In this document: positions 54,069 through 62,991 of the stretch, in pieces
How positions within the stretch are numbered: the stretch's first letter is position 1
Layout of the letters: the number at the start of each line of letters is the position of its first letter
NCBI GenBank assembly: GCA_002345205.1
Contig: DDVI01000087.1
Coordinates: 1 to 64,000, forward strand
Reading direction: 5' to 3'
Origin: Bdellovibrionaceae bacterium UBA2316
GTDB lineage: Bacteria; Bdellovibrionota; Bdellovibrionia; Bdellovibrionales; Bdellovibrionaceae
DNA length: 64,000 bases
Program-made: the position numbers and the translations under genes
Notes under the pieces: generated by a model
The model's input: the letters and a program-made list of their open reading frames with translations, nothing else
Databases searched by the model: none
What the model was told of the DNA's origin: nothing

Positions 54069-54851
54069 TTAAAAACTGTGGTTTAGAAAGAGCCTATGGA
54101 GATCTTTATCTTTGTAAGGGTCATCTGATGAGCTAAGCTCTTCGGCCGAATAACCGCTTTGTATTGCTAATGCCTGTACGTGTTTAGCTGCGGAGTCTAC
54201 CTGAATTTGAATGCGCCACGTTCGATACGCTAGCCAGATTTTATCTTCAACAAAATAAAGCCGTTTTTTCTTGGCATCGGTGGGATCATATTCCAGTTGA
54301 TTCACAACAAAACCGCGTAATTGTGTCAGGCCATGGCTTTCTAGAAACGCCAACTGTACTTGCGCCTGAGAGCTCCATATCACTGAAAATTTTTCCTCTG
54401 CCGATTCTTGGAGCCAACCGATTTTTTCATCTGGGTGCGAATCGACATAAGGCAGGTAAGGTTTAATATCTAAAATGGGGGTCCCATTCAGTAAATCCGT
54501 CGGGCCCGTGTTGATTTTTAATCCGTCGATTGAAATTAAATCCAGCGCGCTCATGCCGATAGGGTTTGGTCTATGGGGCGATCGTGTTGCAAATACACCG
54601 CGTTTTTTATCACTACCACGCGGTGGTTGCACTAATGGGTTCCAGTGATCATTTTTGTGAAACTGGAAAATCACCCAGATTTTTGTGAAGTCATCTAAAT
54701 CACGAAGAGCGTCTTTGAAATGTTGACCGCTCAAAAGTTCGATGTAGCCGGCGGTTTCGCTTAAATAAGGATTCGGCTGACGAGGCGCTTCGTTTGGATT
54801 GTCCATCGCATTTCGAAAATAGCCAATGGGTTTAAAATTTAAACTGTCCAT
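54069..54851 (-). CDS. trmO: tRNA (N6-threonylcarbamoyladenosine37-N6)-methyltransferase TrmO
   Basis: 260 residues of the UPF0066/TsaA family: FKPIGYFRNAMDNPNEAPRQP at the N-terminus, LDDFTKIWVIFQFHKN, and the SAM-site strand GVFATRSPHRPNPIGMSALD, then DILDIKPYLPYVDS-like residues. It methylates t6A37 in threonine tRNAs to m6t6A. The C-terminal 90 residues match the extended E. coli-type protein. It is the last gene of a metG-trmH-trmO run (4-base gap to the upstream gene). Confidence 0.9.
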   Translation of the reverse strand: MDSLNFKPIGYFRNAMDNPNEAPRQPNPYLSETAGYIELLSGQHFKDALRDLDDFTKIWVIFQFHKNDHWNPLVQPPRGSDKKRGVFATRSPHRPNPIGMSALDLISIDGLKINTGPTDLLNGTPILDIKPYLPYVDSHPDEKIGWLQESAEEKFSVIWSSQAQVQLAFLESHGLTQLRGFVVNQLEYDPTDAKKKRLYFVEDKIWLAYRTWRIQIQVDSAAKHVQALAIQSGYSAEELSSSDDPYKDKDLHRLFLNHSF

Positions 54852-54855
54852 TGAT

Positions 54856-55662
54856 TTACGATTTTCCTAGTTCGCCAAGTTGAGTCGTCGGCGTTCGTGC
54901 GTGATACTGCTTAGCGAATTCATAGATACAAATGCTGGCCGCATTGGCTACATTCAGCGAGTTTTTAATGCCACTCAGTGGTACCTTGCGGGTTTCATGG
55001 CAAGCTTCGATCACCTGGGGATCCATGCCGAAACGCTCGTTACCAAAAACGAACGCTGTTTTTGTGTCAAACGTAAATGGCTTTTCCAGAGATATCGCGT
55101 GATTCGTGGTTTCGGCCGCAATGATCCGGTAGCCTTGCGCTTTTAAATCATTAATCAGATCCAAACATTTCGCATGGTTTTCCCAAGCGACGTATTCGTG
55201 ACTGCCAAGTGTAGTTTTCTGAGTCTTAGGATTCGACGGATCGGGTGAATAGCCAGCGAGAATGATTCTTTCAACGTTAAACGCTTCGCTGGTTCTAAAT
55301 ACCGAGCCCACATTAAAACTGCTGCGGATATTATCTAAGATTATTGTTAACGGGATTGTGTGTTGTTTCTTCTCGATCGATTTATCGTCTTTGTTGTAGA
55401 TGATGAAATCTTCGTCTTTTAGATTTTTATTTAAATAACGTTCTACCGGGACAATCCAATATAGGAAATCCCGCAGTGACATGTCTTTTTTTAAATGCTG
55501 ACTGATCGAATAGATTTTAAATAGTTCGACGTCTTTATGGTCACGGTAAACGTGCAGAGCCTCGATCAGTTGATCGAATAGGGGCGTATTAAACCCTGTT
55601 TCAGGATGGCTTTTTTCGATGGACAAGAAAAGCTCGTGGATTCGTTCAACTTTGCGGCTCAT
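54856..55662 (-). CDS. SpoU/TrmH-family RNA 2'-O-methyltransferase
   Basis: 268 residues. Residues 1-105 are an accessory N-terminal domain. The SPOUT domain has the three motifs: ILDNIRSSFNVGSVFRTSEA (motif 1), TAFVFGNERFGMDPQVI (motif 2) and KVPLSGIKNSLNVANAASICIYEF (motif 3). It methylates ribose 2'-OH in tRNA or rRNA; the exact site cannot be told. It follows metG by 9 bases and precedes trmO by 4, so a tRNA target is favoured by context. Confidence 0.88.
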   Translation of the reverse strand: MSRKVERIHELFLSIEKSHPETGFNTPLFDQLIEALHVYRDHKDVELFKIYSISQHLKKDMSLRDFLYWIVPVERYLNKNLKDEDFIIYNKDDKSIEKKQHTIPLTIILDNIRSSFNVGSVFRTSEAFNVERIILAGYSPDPSNPKTQKTTLGSHEYVAWENHAKCLDLINDLKAQGYRIIAAETTNHAISLEKPFTFDTKTAFVFGNERFGMDPQVIEACHETRKVPLSGIKNSLNVANAASICIYEFAKQYHARTPTTQLGELGKS

Positions 55663-55671
55663 AAATGACGA

Positions 55672-57753
55672 CTACTTGATTTTCTGACCTGGTTTGGCGC
55701 CAGAATCAGGACTTAGAATAAATAAATCCGAACCGCCTGCACCGGCAGCTAAGACCATGCCTTCAGACATGCCGAATTTCATTTTACGTGGTTCAAGGTT
55801 CGCGACGATCATAGTTAGGCGACCTTTTAAATCTTCTGGTTTGTAGGCTGAACGAATGCCCGCAATGATCTGACGAGTGCCATCGTTGCCTAGGCTCACC
55901 GTTAAACGCAAAAGCTTATCTGCTTCCGGAATAATTTCAGCTTCGATAATTTGAGCCACGCGCAAATCTACTTTCATGAAATCATCGATCGTGATTTTTC
56001 CAGAACCTTCCGCTGCAACAGCCGGTTTAGCATCCGTTTTAACGGACGTTCCCGTCGTCACGGCTTTTGTTCCTGTTTTCGCTTTGGCTTTTAACGCCTG
56101 TAATTTTTCAGCCACAGCTTTAGATTCATCCATCATCGCTTTCACATTTTTAGGATCAATGCGAGTCATTAAATGTTGGTACGTTTGAATTGACGTGTTC
56201 TTTAATGCATTTTGCACTGATTTAAACTCTGTGTAGGGCTTTTCGTTAAATAGCTGGGCTACTTTTTCACTGAACGCTGGCAATACCGGAGTTAAGTAAA
56301 TGGAAATCATTCGGAACAAATTTAGCGTCGTCGTTAATACTTTTTGAGTTAATTCGGGATCCATAGTGACTAACTTCCAGGGTGCATTGTCATCAAAATA
56401 TTTATTCGCTTTATCTGTGATTAGTCGAATTTCGTTAGTTACTTTTGAAAACTCGCGTTCTGCGTAGTATTTTTCGATGATCTCAGAAGCCATTTGCGCT
56501 TCTTTTAAAAGCTGCGCTCCAGTAGCATCTGGCTCTGTTAGTTTTGATTCAAAGTTTTTGTTGATCATCGAAGCGCCACGTGAACCTAAGTTTGTGATTT
56601 TACCCACAAGGTCTGAATTCACTTTGCCTTGGAAATCTTCTAAATTGAAATCCATATCTTCGACTTTAGAATTTAATTTCGTTGCTAGATAGTAACGAGC
56701 ATATTCAGGAGCTAAGTGGTTCAAGTACGTACGGATTGAAATAAAGTTACCGCGTGATTTACTCATACGTTCGCCGTTTAATGTAATGAAACCATGAGCA
56801 TGAACGGCCGTTGGCGTTCTAAAATCCGCACTTTTTAACAAAGCCGGCCAGAACAACGTATGGAAATACGTGATGTCTTTGCCGATGAAATGGTAAACGT
56901 CCGCTTTCGTGTCGGTTCTCCAGTAGTCATCAAACGACTTACCGCTTTGTTTGCAATAGATTTTCGTTGAAGCGACATACCCCATAGGAGCATCCACCCA
57001 AACGTAGAAAAACTTGCTGTTGTTAGTATCAGGAATGGCAAATCCAAAATACGGTTCATCGCGCGAGATATCCCAATCACGAAGTGGTTCTTTGAACCAT
57101 TCCATCATCTTAGCACCGACTTCAGCCTGAGTATGCTTTGGCAACCAGTCGATGAGATACTCTCTGAAATTATTTAATTTGAAAAAATAATGATCCGACG
57201 ATTTTTTTACCGGTTCTGTTCCGCACAGGTAACAGTGGGGATTTTTTAATTCGCTTGGGTTGTAGGTAGCGCCGCACACTTCACACGAATCACCGTACTG
57301 ATCTAAAGCACCGCAGTTAGGGCAAGTGCCTTTAACAAATCGATCGGGTAAAAACATTTTATCGTGCGTGCAGTACTGTTGTTCTACCGGACGAGTCGTG
57401 ATGTGACCTTTAGCTTTCATCTTGCCGTAAAATTCTTCGCACAGTTCTTTGTTTTCTGGCGAATTTGTAGATGAATAGACGCTGTGGTTGATTAATAAAT
57501 CTTTGAAATCTTTTTCGTGCTCTTGGTGAGCGCGAGCAATTAACTGTTCAGGAGTGATCCCTTCTTCACGCGCGCGAATCATGATGGGTGTTCCGTGAGT
57601 GTCATCCGCGCAGATAAACACGCAGTCATGGCCACTCATTCTTTGCGAGCGGCACCAAATGTCGACTTGAAGGTGTTCTAATAAATGGCCTAAGTGAACT
57701 TCACCGTTGGCGTAGGGTAGGGCGGCAGTGGCCAATATCGTTTTTGCTTTCAT
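55672..57753 (-). CDS. metG: Methionyl-tRNA synthetase with C-terminal tRNA-binding domain
   Basis: About 693 residues. The HIGH motif is HLGHLLEH (20-27). Two zinc knuckles lie in GTCPNCGALDQYGDSCEVCG and NPHCYLCG. KMSKS appears as RMSKSRGN. An anticodon-binding helical domain follows, then a linker rich in Ala/Lys/Thr (residues 550-590), then the EMAP/Trbp111-like domain (IDDFMKVDLRVAQIIEAEII... to the C-terminus) that aids dimerisation and tRNA binding. ATG 57753 has GAGGT 6 bases upstream; a start 6 codons earlier is rejected. It is the first gene of the metG-trmH-trmO run. Confidence 0.97.
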   Translation of the reverse strand: MKAKTILATAALPYANGEVHLGHLLEHLQVDIWCRSQRMSGHDCVFICADDTHGTPIMIRAREEGITPEQLIARAHQEHEKDFKDLLINHSVYSSTNSPENKELCEEFYGKMKAKGHITTRPVEQQYCTHDKMFLPDRFVKGTCPNCGALDQYGDSCEVCGATYNPSELKNPHCYLCGTEPVKKSSDHYFFKLNNFREYLIDWLPKHTQAEVGAKMMEWFKEPLRDWDISRDEPYFGFAIPDTNNSKFFYVWVDAPMGYVASTKIYCKQSGKSFDDYWRTDTKADVYHFIGKDITYFHTLFWPALLKSADFRTPTAVHAHGFITLNGERMSKSRGNFISIRTYLNHLAPEYARYYLATKLNSKVEDMDFNLEDFQGKVNSDLVGKITNLGSRGASMINKNFESKLTEPDATGAQLLKEAQMASEIIEKYYAEREFSKVTNEIRLITDKANKYFDDNAPWKLVTMDPELTQKVLTTTLNLFRMISIYLTPVLPAFSEKVAQLFNEKPYTEFKSVQNALKNTSIQTYQHLMTRIDPKNVKAMMDESKAVAEKLQALKAKAKTGTKAVTTGTSVKTDAKPAVAAEGSGKITIDDFMKVDLRVAQIIEAEIIPEADKLLRLTVSLGNDGTRQIIAGIRSAYKPEDLKGRLTMIVANLEPRKMKFGMSEGMVLAAGAGGSDLFILSPDSGAKPGQKIK

Positions 57754-57808
57754 CTGATACCTCAGTTCCAATGTTAAACTTGATCAGGATTAATCTCGTA
57801 AAATTAAG

Positions 57809-57831
57809 AAGGCGTCCTTTGGGGACGCCTT
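57809..57831 (-). terminator. Terminator downstream of the carbonic anhydrase gene
   Basis: A 9-bp stem (AAGGCGTCC with GGACGCCTT) and a 5-base loop. Read on the minus strand it is followed by CTTAATTTT, a loose T-rich tail. It lies 46 bases past the end of the carbonic anhydrase gene and 56 bases before metG, separating the two minus-strand units. Confidence 0.75.
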
Positions 57832-57877
57832 TCTAACTCAGTGAGTGTATACAAAAACTACTGGCTATGTAAATTAC

Positions 57878-58792
57878 TTATTTAGCTTCTTTTTTCGCTT
57901 CATGAGCGGCATCCCATTCTACTTTACCAGAATCTAAATGGTAAAGCGCCGTTTCTACGCGCAGAGTTCCTGATTTTGCGGCATCACGGATGATTTTAGA
58001 TTTCTCTAAAAGTTTTTGAGATACGCCGCGAGCGTTGTCCCAGCCTTCAGCGACGAAGCCATTAGAGGCTGGATTTTTCATGTGTTTTTCGATGCGAGGT
58101 TGTACTTCCGCTACCAGGGCGTTGATGTACGGACTGCCGGTGTCTGTTCCTGGAGGCGTAGTGAAGGCCGCTTTCACAGCACCGCAAGACGAGTGACCCA
58201 TAACTAAAATCAAATTTGCACCTAAATGTTCAACGCCATATTCGATACTGGCTAGTACGGAATCGTCAACCATTTCGCCCGCTGTTCTGATAACAAAAAT
58301 CTCGCCCAATTTTTGGTCAAATACGACTTCAGGTGGAACCCGCGAATCACTGCACGACAATACGATCGTGTGAGGGCTTTGGCCCTTAGATAAGCGACTC
58401 ACGTCTTTTTGGGTTGCGCCGTCTTTACGCAAGAAACCTTTCAGGTATCGAATATTACCATTTTTCAACCAACTTAACGCTTTGTCTGATGGAACCGCGC
58501 CTGCTTTACGGCCGTGTTCCGCCGCCGAGGCTGCCGCATGTTCGTCTTTTTTAGCAATCGCTTCCGCTTTTTTTAGAGAAATTTTTAAATCTTCCAGTTC
58601 CTTTGAAGGCTCTACTTTTTTTGTCTCTGATGCCGGCGCTGTCGCCACAACAGGAGCTGGCGCCGTCGCGACAACCGGAGCTGGTGCTTTCGCTTCCGCG
58701 TTCGAATTATGTGCGTCTCTTTTCTTGAGAGCCGCACACTGAATTAACGTTACAGACAAAAGTCCTAACCCCGTGACTTTTACTAATTTCAT
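57878..58792 (-). CDS. Exported beta-carbonic anhydrase with Pro/Ala-rich N-terminal spacer
   Basis: 304 residues. The N-terminus has a type II-like signal (LLSVTLIQCAALKKR, Cys19; Gln at -1 makes the lipobox imperfect), then tandem APAPVVAT repeats (residues 36-55) and a charged helix. The catalytic domain from about 100 has zinc ligands in VLSCSDSRVPPE (Cys147, Asp149, Arg151) and MGHSSCGAVKAAF (His200, Cys203). It converts CO2 and bicarbonate, here on the outer side of the inner membrane. Beta-type enzymes are more often cytoplasmic. Shine-Dalgarno AGGAGA. A single-gene unit. Confidence 0.88.
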   Translation of the reverse strand: MKLVKVTGLGLLSVTLIQCAALKKRDAHNSNAEAKAPAPVVATAPAPVVATAPASETKKVEPSKELEDLKISLKKAEAIAKKDEHAAASAAEHGRKAGAVPSDKALSWLKNGNIRYLKGFLRKDGATQKDVSRLSKGQSPHTIVLSCSDSRVPPEVVFDQKLGEIFVIRTAGEMVDDSVLASIEYGVEHLGANLILVMGHSSCGAVKAAFTTPPGTDTGSPYINALVAEVQPRIEKHMKNPASNGFVAEGWDNARGVSQKLLEKSKIIRDAAKSGTLRVETALYHLDSGKVEWDAAHEAKKEAK

Positions 58793-58922
58793 TTTATTCT
58801 CCTAGTTCCCTTCCGTGGGATTTTGTTTTTTAGAATACTTAAATTTTGGACGTGTCTTTATTTTTCGTCAATAGCAGTGAGGGCTAGTGACTTTTGACTG
58901 GAGGTTAAGTAATTTAATATAT

Positions 58923-59795
58923 ATGCAAATCAGGCCGTATCAAAAATCCTACTTCAGTTTTTTTTCGACTTACGACAACCAAATGACGACCGATCCTAGG
59001 CACATGGTTGTGCCTATCGATGATCATGGATTTCATAGGGGCGACGGCATATTTGAAGCCTGTAAATGGATTGGTAAAAAAATCTGGTTGCTTGATGCTC
59101 ACTTGGCGCGTTTGGAAAAAAGCTGCGAGAAAATCAAGATATCTTTACCCCTATCGATTCCGGAAACAAAAAAGAAAATTGAAGATTTGGTGACCATGGC
59201 TGGTGTTGAACGGGGTTTGATTCGCGTGTTCGTGACTCGAGGGCCTGGTAGCTTTGGAATTAGTCCCTACGAAAGTACGGCGTCACAGATGTACATCATC
59301 ACAACTGAACTCAAAGATTGGACGGTGGAAAAGGTGCAAAAAGGTGTGGCGCTCAGAAAATCAGATATCATACCAAAGAAGGGGCTCTTTGCTCAGGTGA
59401 AATCATTAAATTACCTACCCAATGTACTTATGAAAAAAGAAGCGTTGGATACGGGTTTCGATTTTTCATTTGGTGTAGGGGAACACCATGAAGTTTTAGA
59501 AAGTTCGACAGAAAATTTGAGTTTTATTAAAGGAAATCAAATCGTATCCCCATTGTTTGATTCAACATTAAGGGGAACGTCATTAATTCGTTTGACTGAA
59601 TTGTTACCCAAAGATTCGGGAATGACCTGGCTGCAAAGGAACTTTACGTACGAAGAATTACTTCAGGCTGATGAGGTGTTTTTAGTAGGAACTACCATCG
59701 ATGTTTTACCGGTAACTCGCATCGGTGATCAGGATAAAACAGAAATCAAGAAGACTATTTGGCTTAGAAGCTTAATCCAATCCGATCAGCTGTAA
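58923..59795 (+). CDS. Class IV aminotransferase / aminodeoxychorismate lyase-like protein
   Basis: About 290 residues of the PLP fold type IV family: VPIDDHGFHRGDGIFEACK (conserved H-x-x-x-R-G-D-G-x-F-E), LLDAHLARLEKSC, LIRVFVTRGPG, QVKSLNYLPNVLMKKEALD (PLP Lys) and LESSTENLSFIKG. Members include PabC, branched-chain and D-amino-acid aminotransferases; motifs do not separate them here. ATG 58923 is used. GGAGG lies at 58900-58904, rather far from it; an in-frame GTG at 58887 lies before that Shine-Dalgarno and is less likely. Confidence 0.83.
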   Translation: MQIRPYQKSYFSFFSTYDNQMTTDPRHMVVPIDDHGFHRGDGIFEACKWIGKKIWLLDAHLARLEKSCEKIKISLPLSIPETKKKIEDLVTMAGVERGLIRVFVTRGPGSFGISPYESTASQMYIITTELKDWTVEKVQKGVALRKSDIIPKKGLFAQVKSLNYLPNVLMKKEALDTGFDFSFGVGEHHEVLESSTENLSFIKGNQIVSPLFDSTLRGTSLIRLTELLPKDSGMTWLQRNFTYEELLQADEVFLVGTTIDVLPVTRIGDQDKTEIKKTIWLRSLIQSDQL

Positions 59796-60056
59796 TCTTC
59801 GAAGTGCACAGGATTTGGGCAGTAAAGTTTACATATGAGGGCCTCTTTGCTCGAAAAGGCGGCAAAAGCCGGCTCGATGTTAGTTTTTTAGACAACAAAA
59901 AGTCTTTACATGTTAAAGATTCTTTATAAGACTGGCAGGCGAATTGTAATAACGTCTTGCGGACATTGAAAACAGTCGAACGTTAGCAGCTGAGTTTTCA
60001 AAATAAGGTACGTTAGTTGGTCCGAGCTTTTTTTATGTGTAAGGACAGTTAGTTTT

Positions 60057-60263
60057 ATGAACGCAAAAAGAATTTGGATTGATGGATTGATGTCATTTGC
60101 TGGGAATCCAAATTCTGAACTGAATAAGAAACACGGTTTGATCCGCCTATGGCCTTTGACGTCTATCTCGAGCACCACCGGTACATTAGACATCCAGGAT
60201 TTTGTTAACAGAAGTCAAAGTTCCGCAGGCGGGTCAAAAATTTTTCAGTTTAGTTCGAGTTGA
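60057..60263 (+). CDS. Possible small protein, low support
   Basis: 68 codons from ATG 60057 (MNAKRIWIDGLMSFAGNPNS onward) to TGA, with AAGGA about 11 bases upstream. The residues are Ser/Asn-rich, with no signal peptide and no recognised domain. It lies in a region otherwise free of genes and the opposite strand is also open for 89 codons, so it may be chance. Confidence 0.25.
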   Translation: MNAKRIWIDGLMSFAGNPNSELNKKHGLIRLWPLTSISSTTGTLDIQDFVNRSQSSAGGSKIFQFSSS

Positions 60264-60397
60264 ACATGTTTGAACCAAAGCCTGCGATATATGATGAGTG
60301 CCGCAAATGATACTCTATAGCGACGTTGTGGCTTGTAGCTTGTTTTTAATTTCTAGAAACCTTCAGGCCGGTGTCTTCTTTTTTTGGCTACACCCTG

Positions 60398-60414
60398 TAT
60401 AATTTTTTTTTTTT
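60398..60414 (+). promoter_or_regulatory. -10 box joined to a T12 tract in the leader of the secreted-protein run
   Basis: TGTATAAT (TATAAT at 60398-60403, with an upstream TG two bases before) runs straight into twelve consecutive T (60403-60414), where transcription would start. No good -35 lies 17 bp upstream. Start-site slippage or length variation of the tract could tune expression of the gene starting at 60489. Confidence 0.5.
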
Positions 60415-60488
60415 AATGTAGTGATTGAAATGGATATGAAACGTAGGTAATAAAGACGTCACAAATAGTAATCTACTAAGGAGTTCCT

Positions 60489-61433
60489 ATGGGAAAAATT
60501 AATTTTATCGTTCTCTTCACAATCGTGCTTGGCCTGACTCAGGCCAATGCCATTTCATTAAGATTTAAATCAAAAATCTTTTCAAGTGGTCCTGATATTT
60601 ATGCGTGTAATGCGGGTGTTGCTTCAGCATTCATGCAAAACTCAATCTGCTATTTCAAAGGTACAAAAAATTTCTGTACGCCAACGAGCTGTTCAAACGC
60701 TAAAGAAAATTGTAACACAAACTGCATTTGCATAGACAAAGGCGGACAAGGTGAAACCTACGTAAATAAATTATTACTTAAGTACCAGGCGTACAATTCA
60801 AATGGTCCAGCCATCCCAACTACAAAAAACGCAGCTGGTCCTAAATTCGAATCAGTGTTCTCTGGTTCAGATGCTTGGAACCGCGAAATCTCTGATGTAG
60901 CAACTCATTTCATGACAGAAGCGTACACAGGTTCATACTTCATCGATATCTGTTACCGTGGAACACAAATTCCAAATGGTGGTGGTTACTTCGTTCTTTC
61001 TTCTGAAGCTTCTGCAATCCCTTTCTTGGTAACTGATTTGCTTGGTTACGGTTCATTCGATAACAACAGAAATGGTTTAGATTTCAACGTTGTTGGTGAA
61101 ATTTACACTGAAAAAGCGGGTTTAACTGTTGAACGTTTCGTGGTGTGCGGTACATCGGCTCAATCTACTGATTTCGCTGTTAACGGAACAACAGGTGTTC
61201 CATCAGGTCCGGTATCAGGCGCGACATTCTATCACACATCTCCAGAGGCGTCTCTACGTGCGTCGGCTCAAACTGTATCTCATGGTTCAACTATCGATCC
61301 TAAGTTCTGTAAAGTTCGTTACATCTTCCGTGAAACTAATTGGAAAGCGTCTTTACCACTTAAGCGTGATAACAAGGGCGAAGGCGCTGAAGTTTGTACG
61401 TACACAACTATTAGCGACCCATCTCAACAATAG
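60489..61433 (+). CDS. Secreted Cys-rich protein of unknown function, probably highly expressed
   Basis: 314 residues: signal peptide MGKINFIVLFTIVLGLTQAN (cut after ANA). A Cys cluster follows: FCTPTSCSNAKENCNTNCIC plus three earlier and three later Cys. The mature body is Gly/Ser/Thr/aromatic-rich (GSYFIDICYRGTQIPNGGGY, FLVTDLLGYGSFDNN). Codon choice is more uniform (GGT, TTC, AAC, GTT) than in neighbours, which suggests strong expression. AAGGAG lies before ATG. First of four co-directional exported proteins with gaps of 33, 10 and 32 bases. No family recognised. Confidence 0.75.
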   Translation: MGKINFIVLFTIVLGLTQANAISLRFKSKIFSSGPDIYACNAGVASAFMQNSICYFKGTKNFCTPTSCSNAKENCNTNCICIDKGGQGETYVNKLLLKYQAYNSNGPAIPTTKNAAGPKFESVFSGSDAWNREISDVATHFMTEAYTGSYFIDICYRGTQIPNGGGYFVLSSEASAIPFLVTDLLGYGSFDNNRNGLDFNVVGEIYTEKAGLTVERFVVCGTSAQSTDFAVNGTTGVPSGPVSGATFYHTSPEASLRASAQTVSHGSTIDPKFCKVRYIFRETNWKASLPLKRDNKGEGAEVCTYTTISDPSQQ

Positions 61434-61466
61434 TTTTAACGTTTAATCATTGGAGTTAGGTTTACG

Positions 61467-62981
61467 ATGAGCAAAAAAATGGATGTATCACTACTAGGTC
61501 TTGTGATTCTGTTTGGATACTTCCATGCTCCGCTAGCCAATGCTTGTAATTTAGAAAACGAAAACAAAAAGAACGCTAAAATTTTCTACGCGCGTAATGA
61601 AAAGTTAACTAAATATAACATTGCCGCGTACGAATTAAAAAATTGCTCTCAAGATGTATTGCTCACTAAAACAGTTGAGCTTCCATCACCTCAGAATTTT
61701 TCGACAGAATCTTGGATGTCTAAAACGGCAACATCGAGTCGTAGTTGTCAGATGGGATCTATGTCTACAGGTTTAGTGACGCCATCTGATACGTTTGTTG
61801 ATCCAAGCGGATTGACAGCTGACTTGGTGACCCTAAGCGACGTGTGCTTAGGTGTAAACGTTCAAGAGACTCAAGAAAAACCAATCAATATTGATGCATC
61901 GTTAAACTGCCAAGTTGTTCTTAAGAAATCTAATTCAAGTCTTTTGTTAAAAGGCGAAAATTGCCGAATTACAGGGCAAGGGTTGCTTAATCTTAAAATT
62001 GAATGGGTTGTTTTAAATTCATGCAAAGAGTCCGGAAAGCTGGTTGATTTAAGTTTAAGACTTAGAACATCGTCTGTTAGTCGCGATAAAAAAGTGACGA
62101 CGGCTCCGGATGTCCTATTAGAAAAGAAATTAGAAGTCGTGTTTGAAAATGGAACAAATGATGATCCTCGTTACAAAATGGGAGATCAGATTTATTCTGT
62201 TCGAAAATCTGGCAAATACGAATTTGATTTCGACTTTATGAGTTTATCGTTAGTTGGATCAAAACATACTCAGCTCCGTGCTAAATCAGAATACTTAGTT
62301 AAGAATTTTTCAGCTCAAAAAAGTCCCTTTGTTTTAAATCACACCTTATATTTAGTTAAAAATGAAAACTATGGTTCGCCTTTGTATTTAGGTTCTTGGT
62401 ATTCGGGTGCTTATATTCCGGCGCACTGGATGGGTGTTGATGGTTTGTCCGAAACGTTTAACTTTGGTCCTTCATTTGACTCTTTTGTTTTAAATGAAAC
62501 GGCGACTAAGATTGAAGCGGGTGATGTGATCGTTTTAAAAACAGAACTGTTGTCACCCAATCGTGGTCCTGAGCGGTTTGTTGATTTCTTTGCTGAGCAA
62601 TTAAAGAAATATAAAAAGGCAAACCCGACTCAGGTGTCGAGTGCAGTTAAACAAGACGACAAGATTGATGAAATTAAAGGTCTTTCGGGTTTAGCAGATA
62701 TCAAAGTGATTTCGGAGATTGACCAAACTTGGTCAGATCCCAAAGTTAGTGCTTTTACAATGATTCCATTAAGTCCAATTCACTATCGTTCGTATTGTCT
62801 AAATAACGAATGTCGTGGGTTTGACGAGATCGACATGATGCCGGAAGTGCGTGTGTCGTTCCGTGTGGACGAAGCAGAAATCGGTACAAAAATTACGCCG
62901 ATTCAAATTTATAAACGAAATTTTAAGAATCAAATTAATAAGTCGGATCTCAGTGATATGAGACGAATACAATGTTTTTAA
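61467..62981 (+). CDS. Large secreted protein of unknown function
   Basis: 504 residues: signal peptide MSKKMDVSLLGLVILFGYFH ending near LANA, with Cys (ACNLENENK) close to the mature N-terminus. The rest looks all-beta with scattered Cys (KNCSQDV, SRSCQMGS, SDVCLGVN, LNCQVVL, ENCRITG, LNSCKESG, YCLNNECRGF), likely disulfide-bonded. A segment reads TLYLVKNENYGSPLYLGSWYSGAYIPAHWM. No domain recognised. It lies between two other secreted-protein genes and is likely an operon partner. Confidence 0.72.
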   Translation: MSKKMDVSLLGLVILFGYFHAPLANACNLENENKKNAKIFYARNEKLTKYNIAAYELKNCSQDVLLTKTVELPSPQNFSTESWMSKTATSSRSCQMGSMSTGLVTPSDTFVDPSGLTADLVTLSDVCLGVNVQETQEKPINIDASLNCQVVLKKSNSSLLLKGENCRITGQGLLNLKIEWVVLNSCKESGKLVDLSLRLRTSSVSRDKKVTTAPDVLLEKKLEVVFENGTNDDPRYKMGDQIYSVRKSGKYEFDFDFMSLSLVGSKHTQLRAKSEYLVKNFSAQKSPFVLNHTLYLVKNENYGSPLYLGSWYSGAYIPAHWMGVDGLSETFNFGPSFDSFVLNETATKIEAGDVIVLKTELLSPNRGPERFVDFFAEQLKKYKKANPTQVSSAVKQDDKIDEIKGLSGLADIKVISEIDQTWSDPKVSAFTMIPLSPIHYRSYCLNNECRGFDEIDMMPEVRVSFRVDEAEIGTKITPIQIYKRNFKNQINKSDLSDMRRIQCF

Positions 62982-62991
62982 GGAGACCATG

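Larger units (their letters stand above)
59796..60488. other. 693-bp gene-poor region
   Basis: No protein gene is well supported. It holds one small reading frame (60057-60263, listed separately), a weak CGGC-AAAA-GCCG hairpin near 59865, and a -10 box with a T12 tract in the leader of the downstream secreted-protein run. A small RNA is possible but I see no conserved fold. Confidence 0.5.

Noticed and set aside
59924..60193. 89-codon frame on the minus strand in the gene-poor region.
   Set aside because: No Shine-Dalgarno, no domain, and it overlaps another open frame; low complexity suggests chance.
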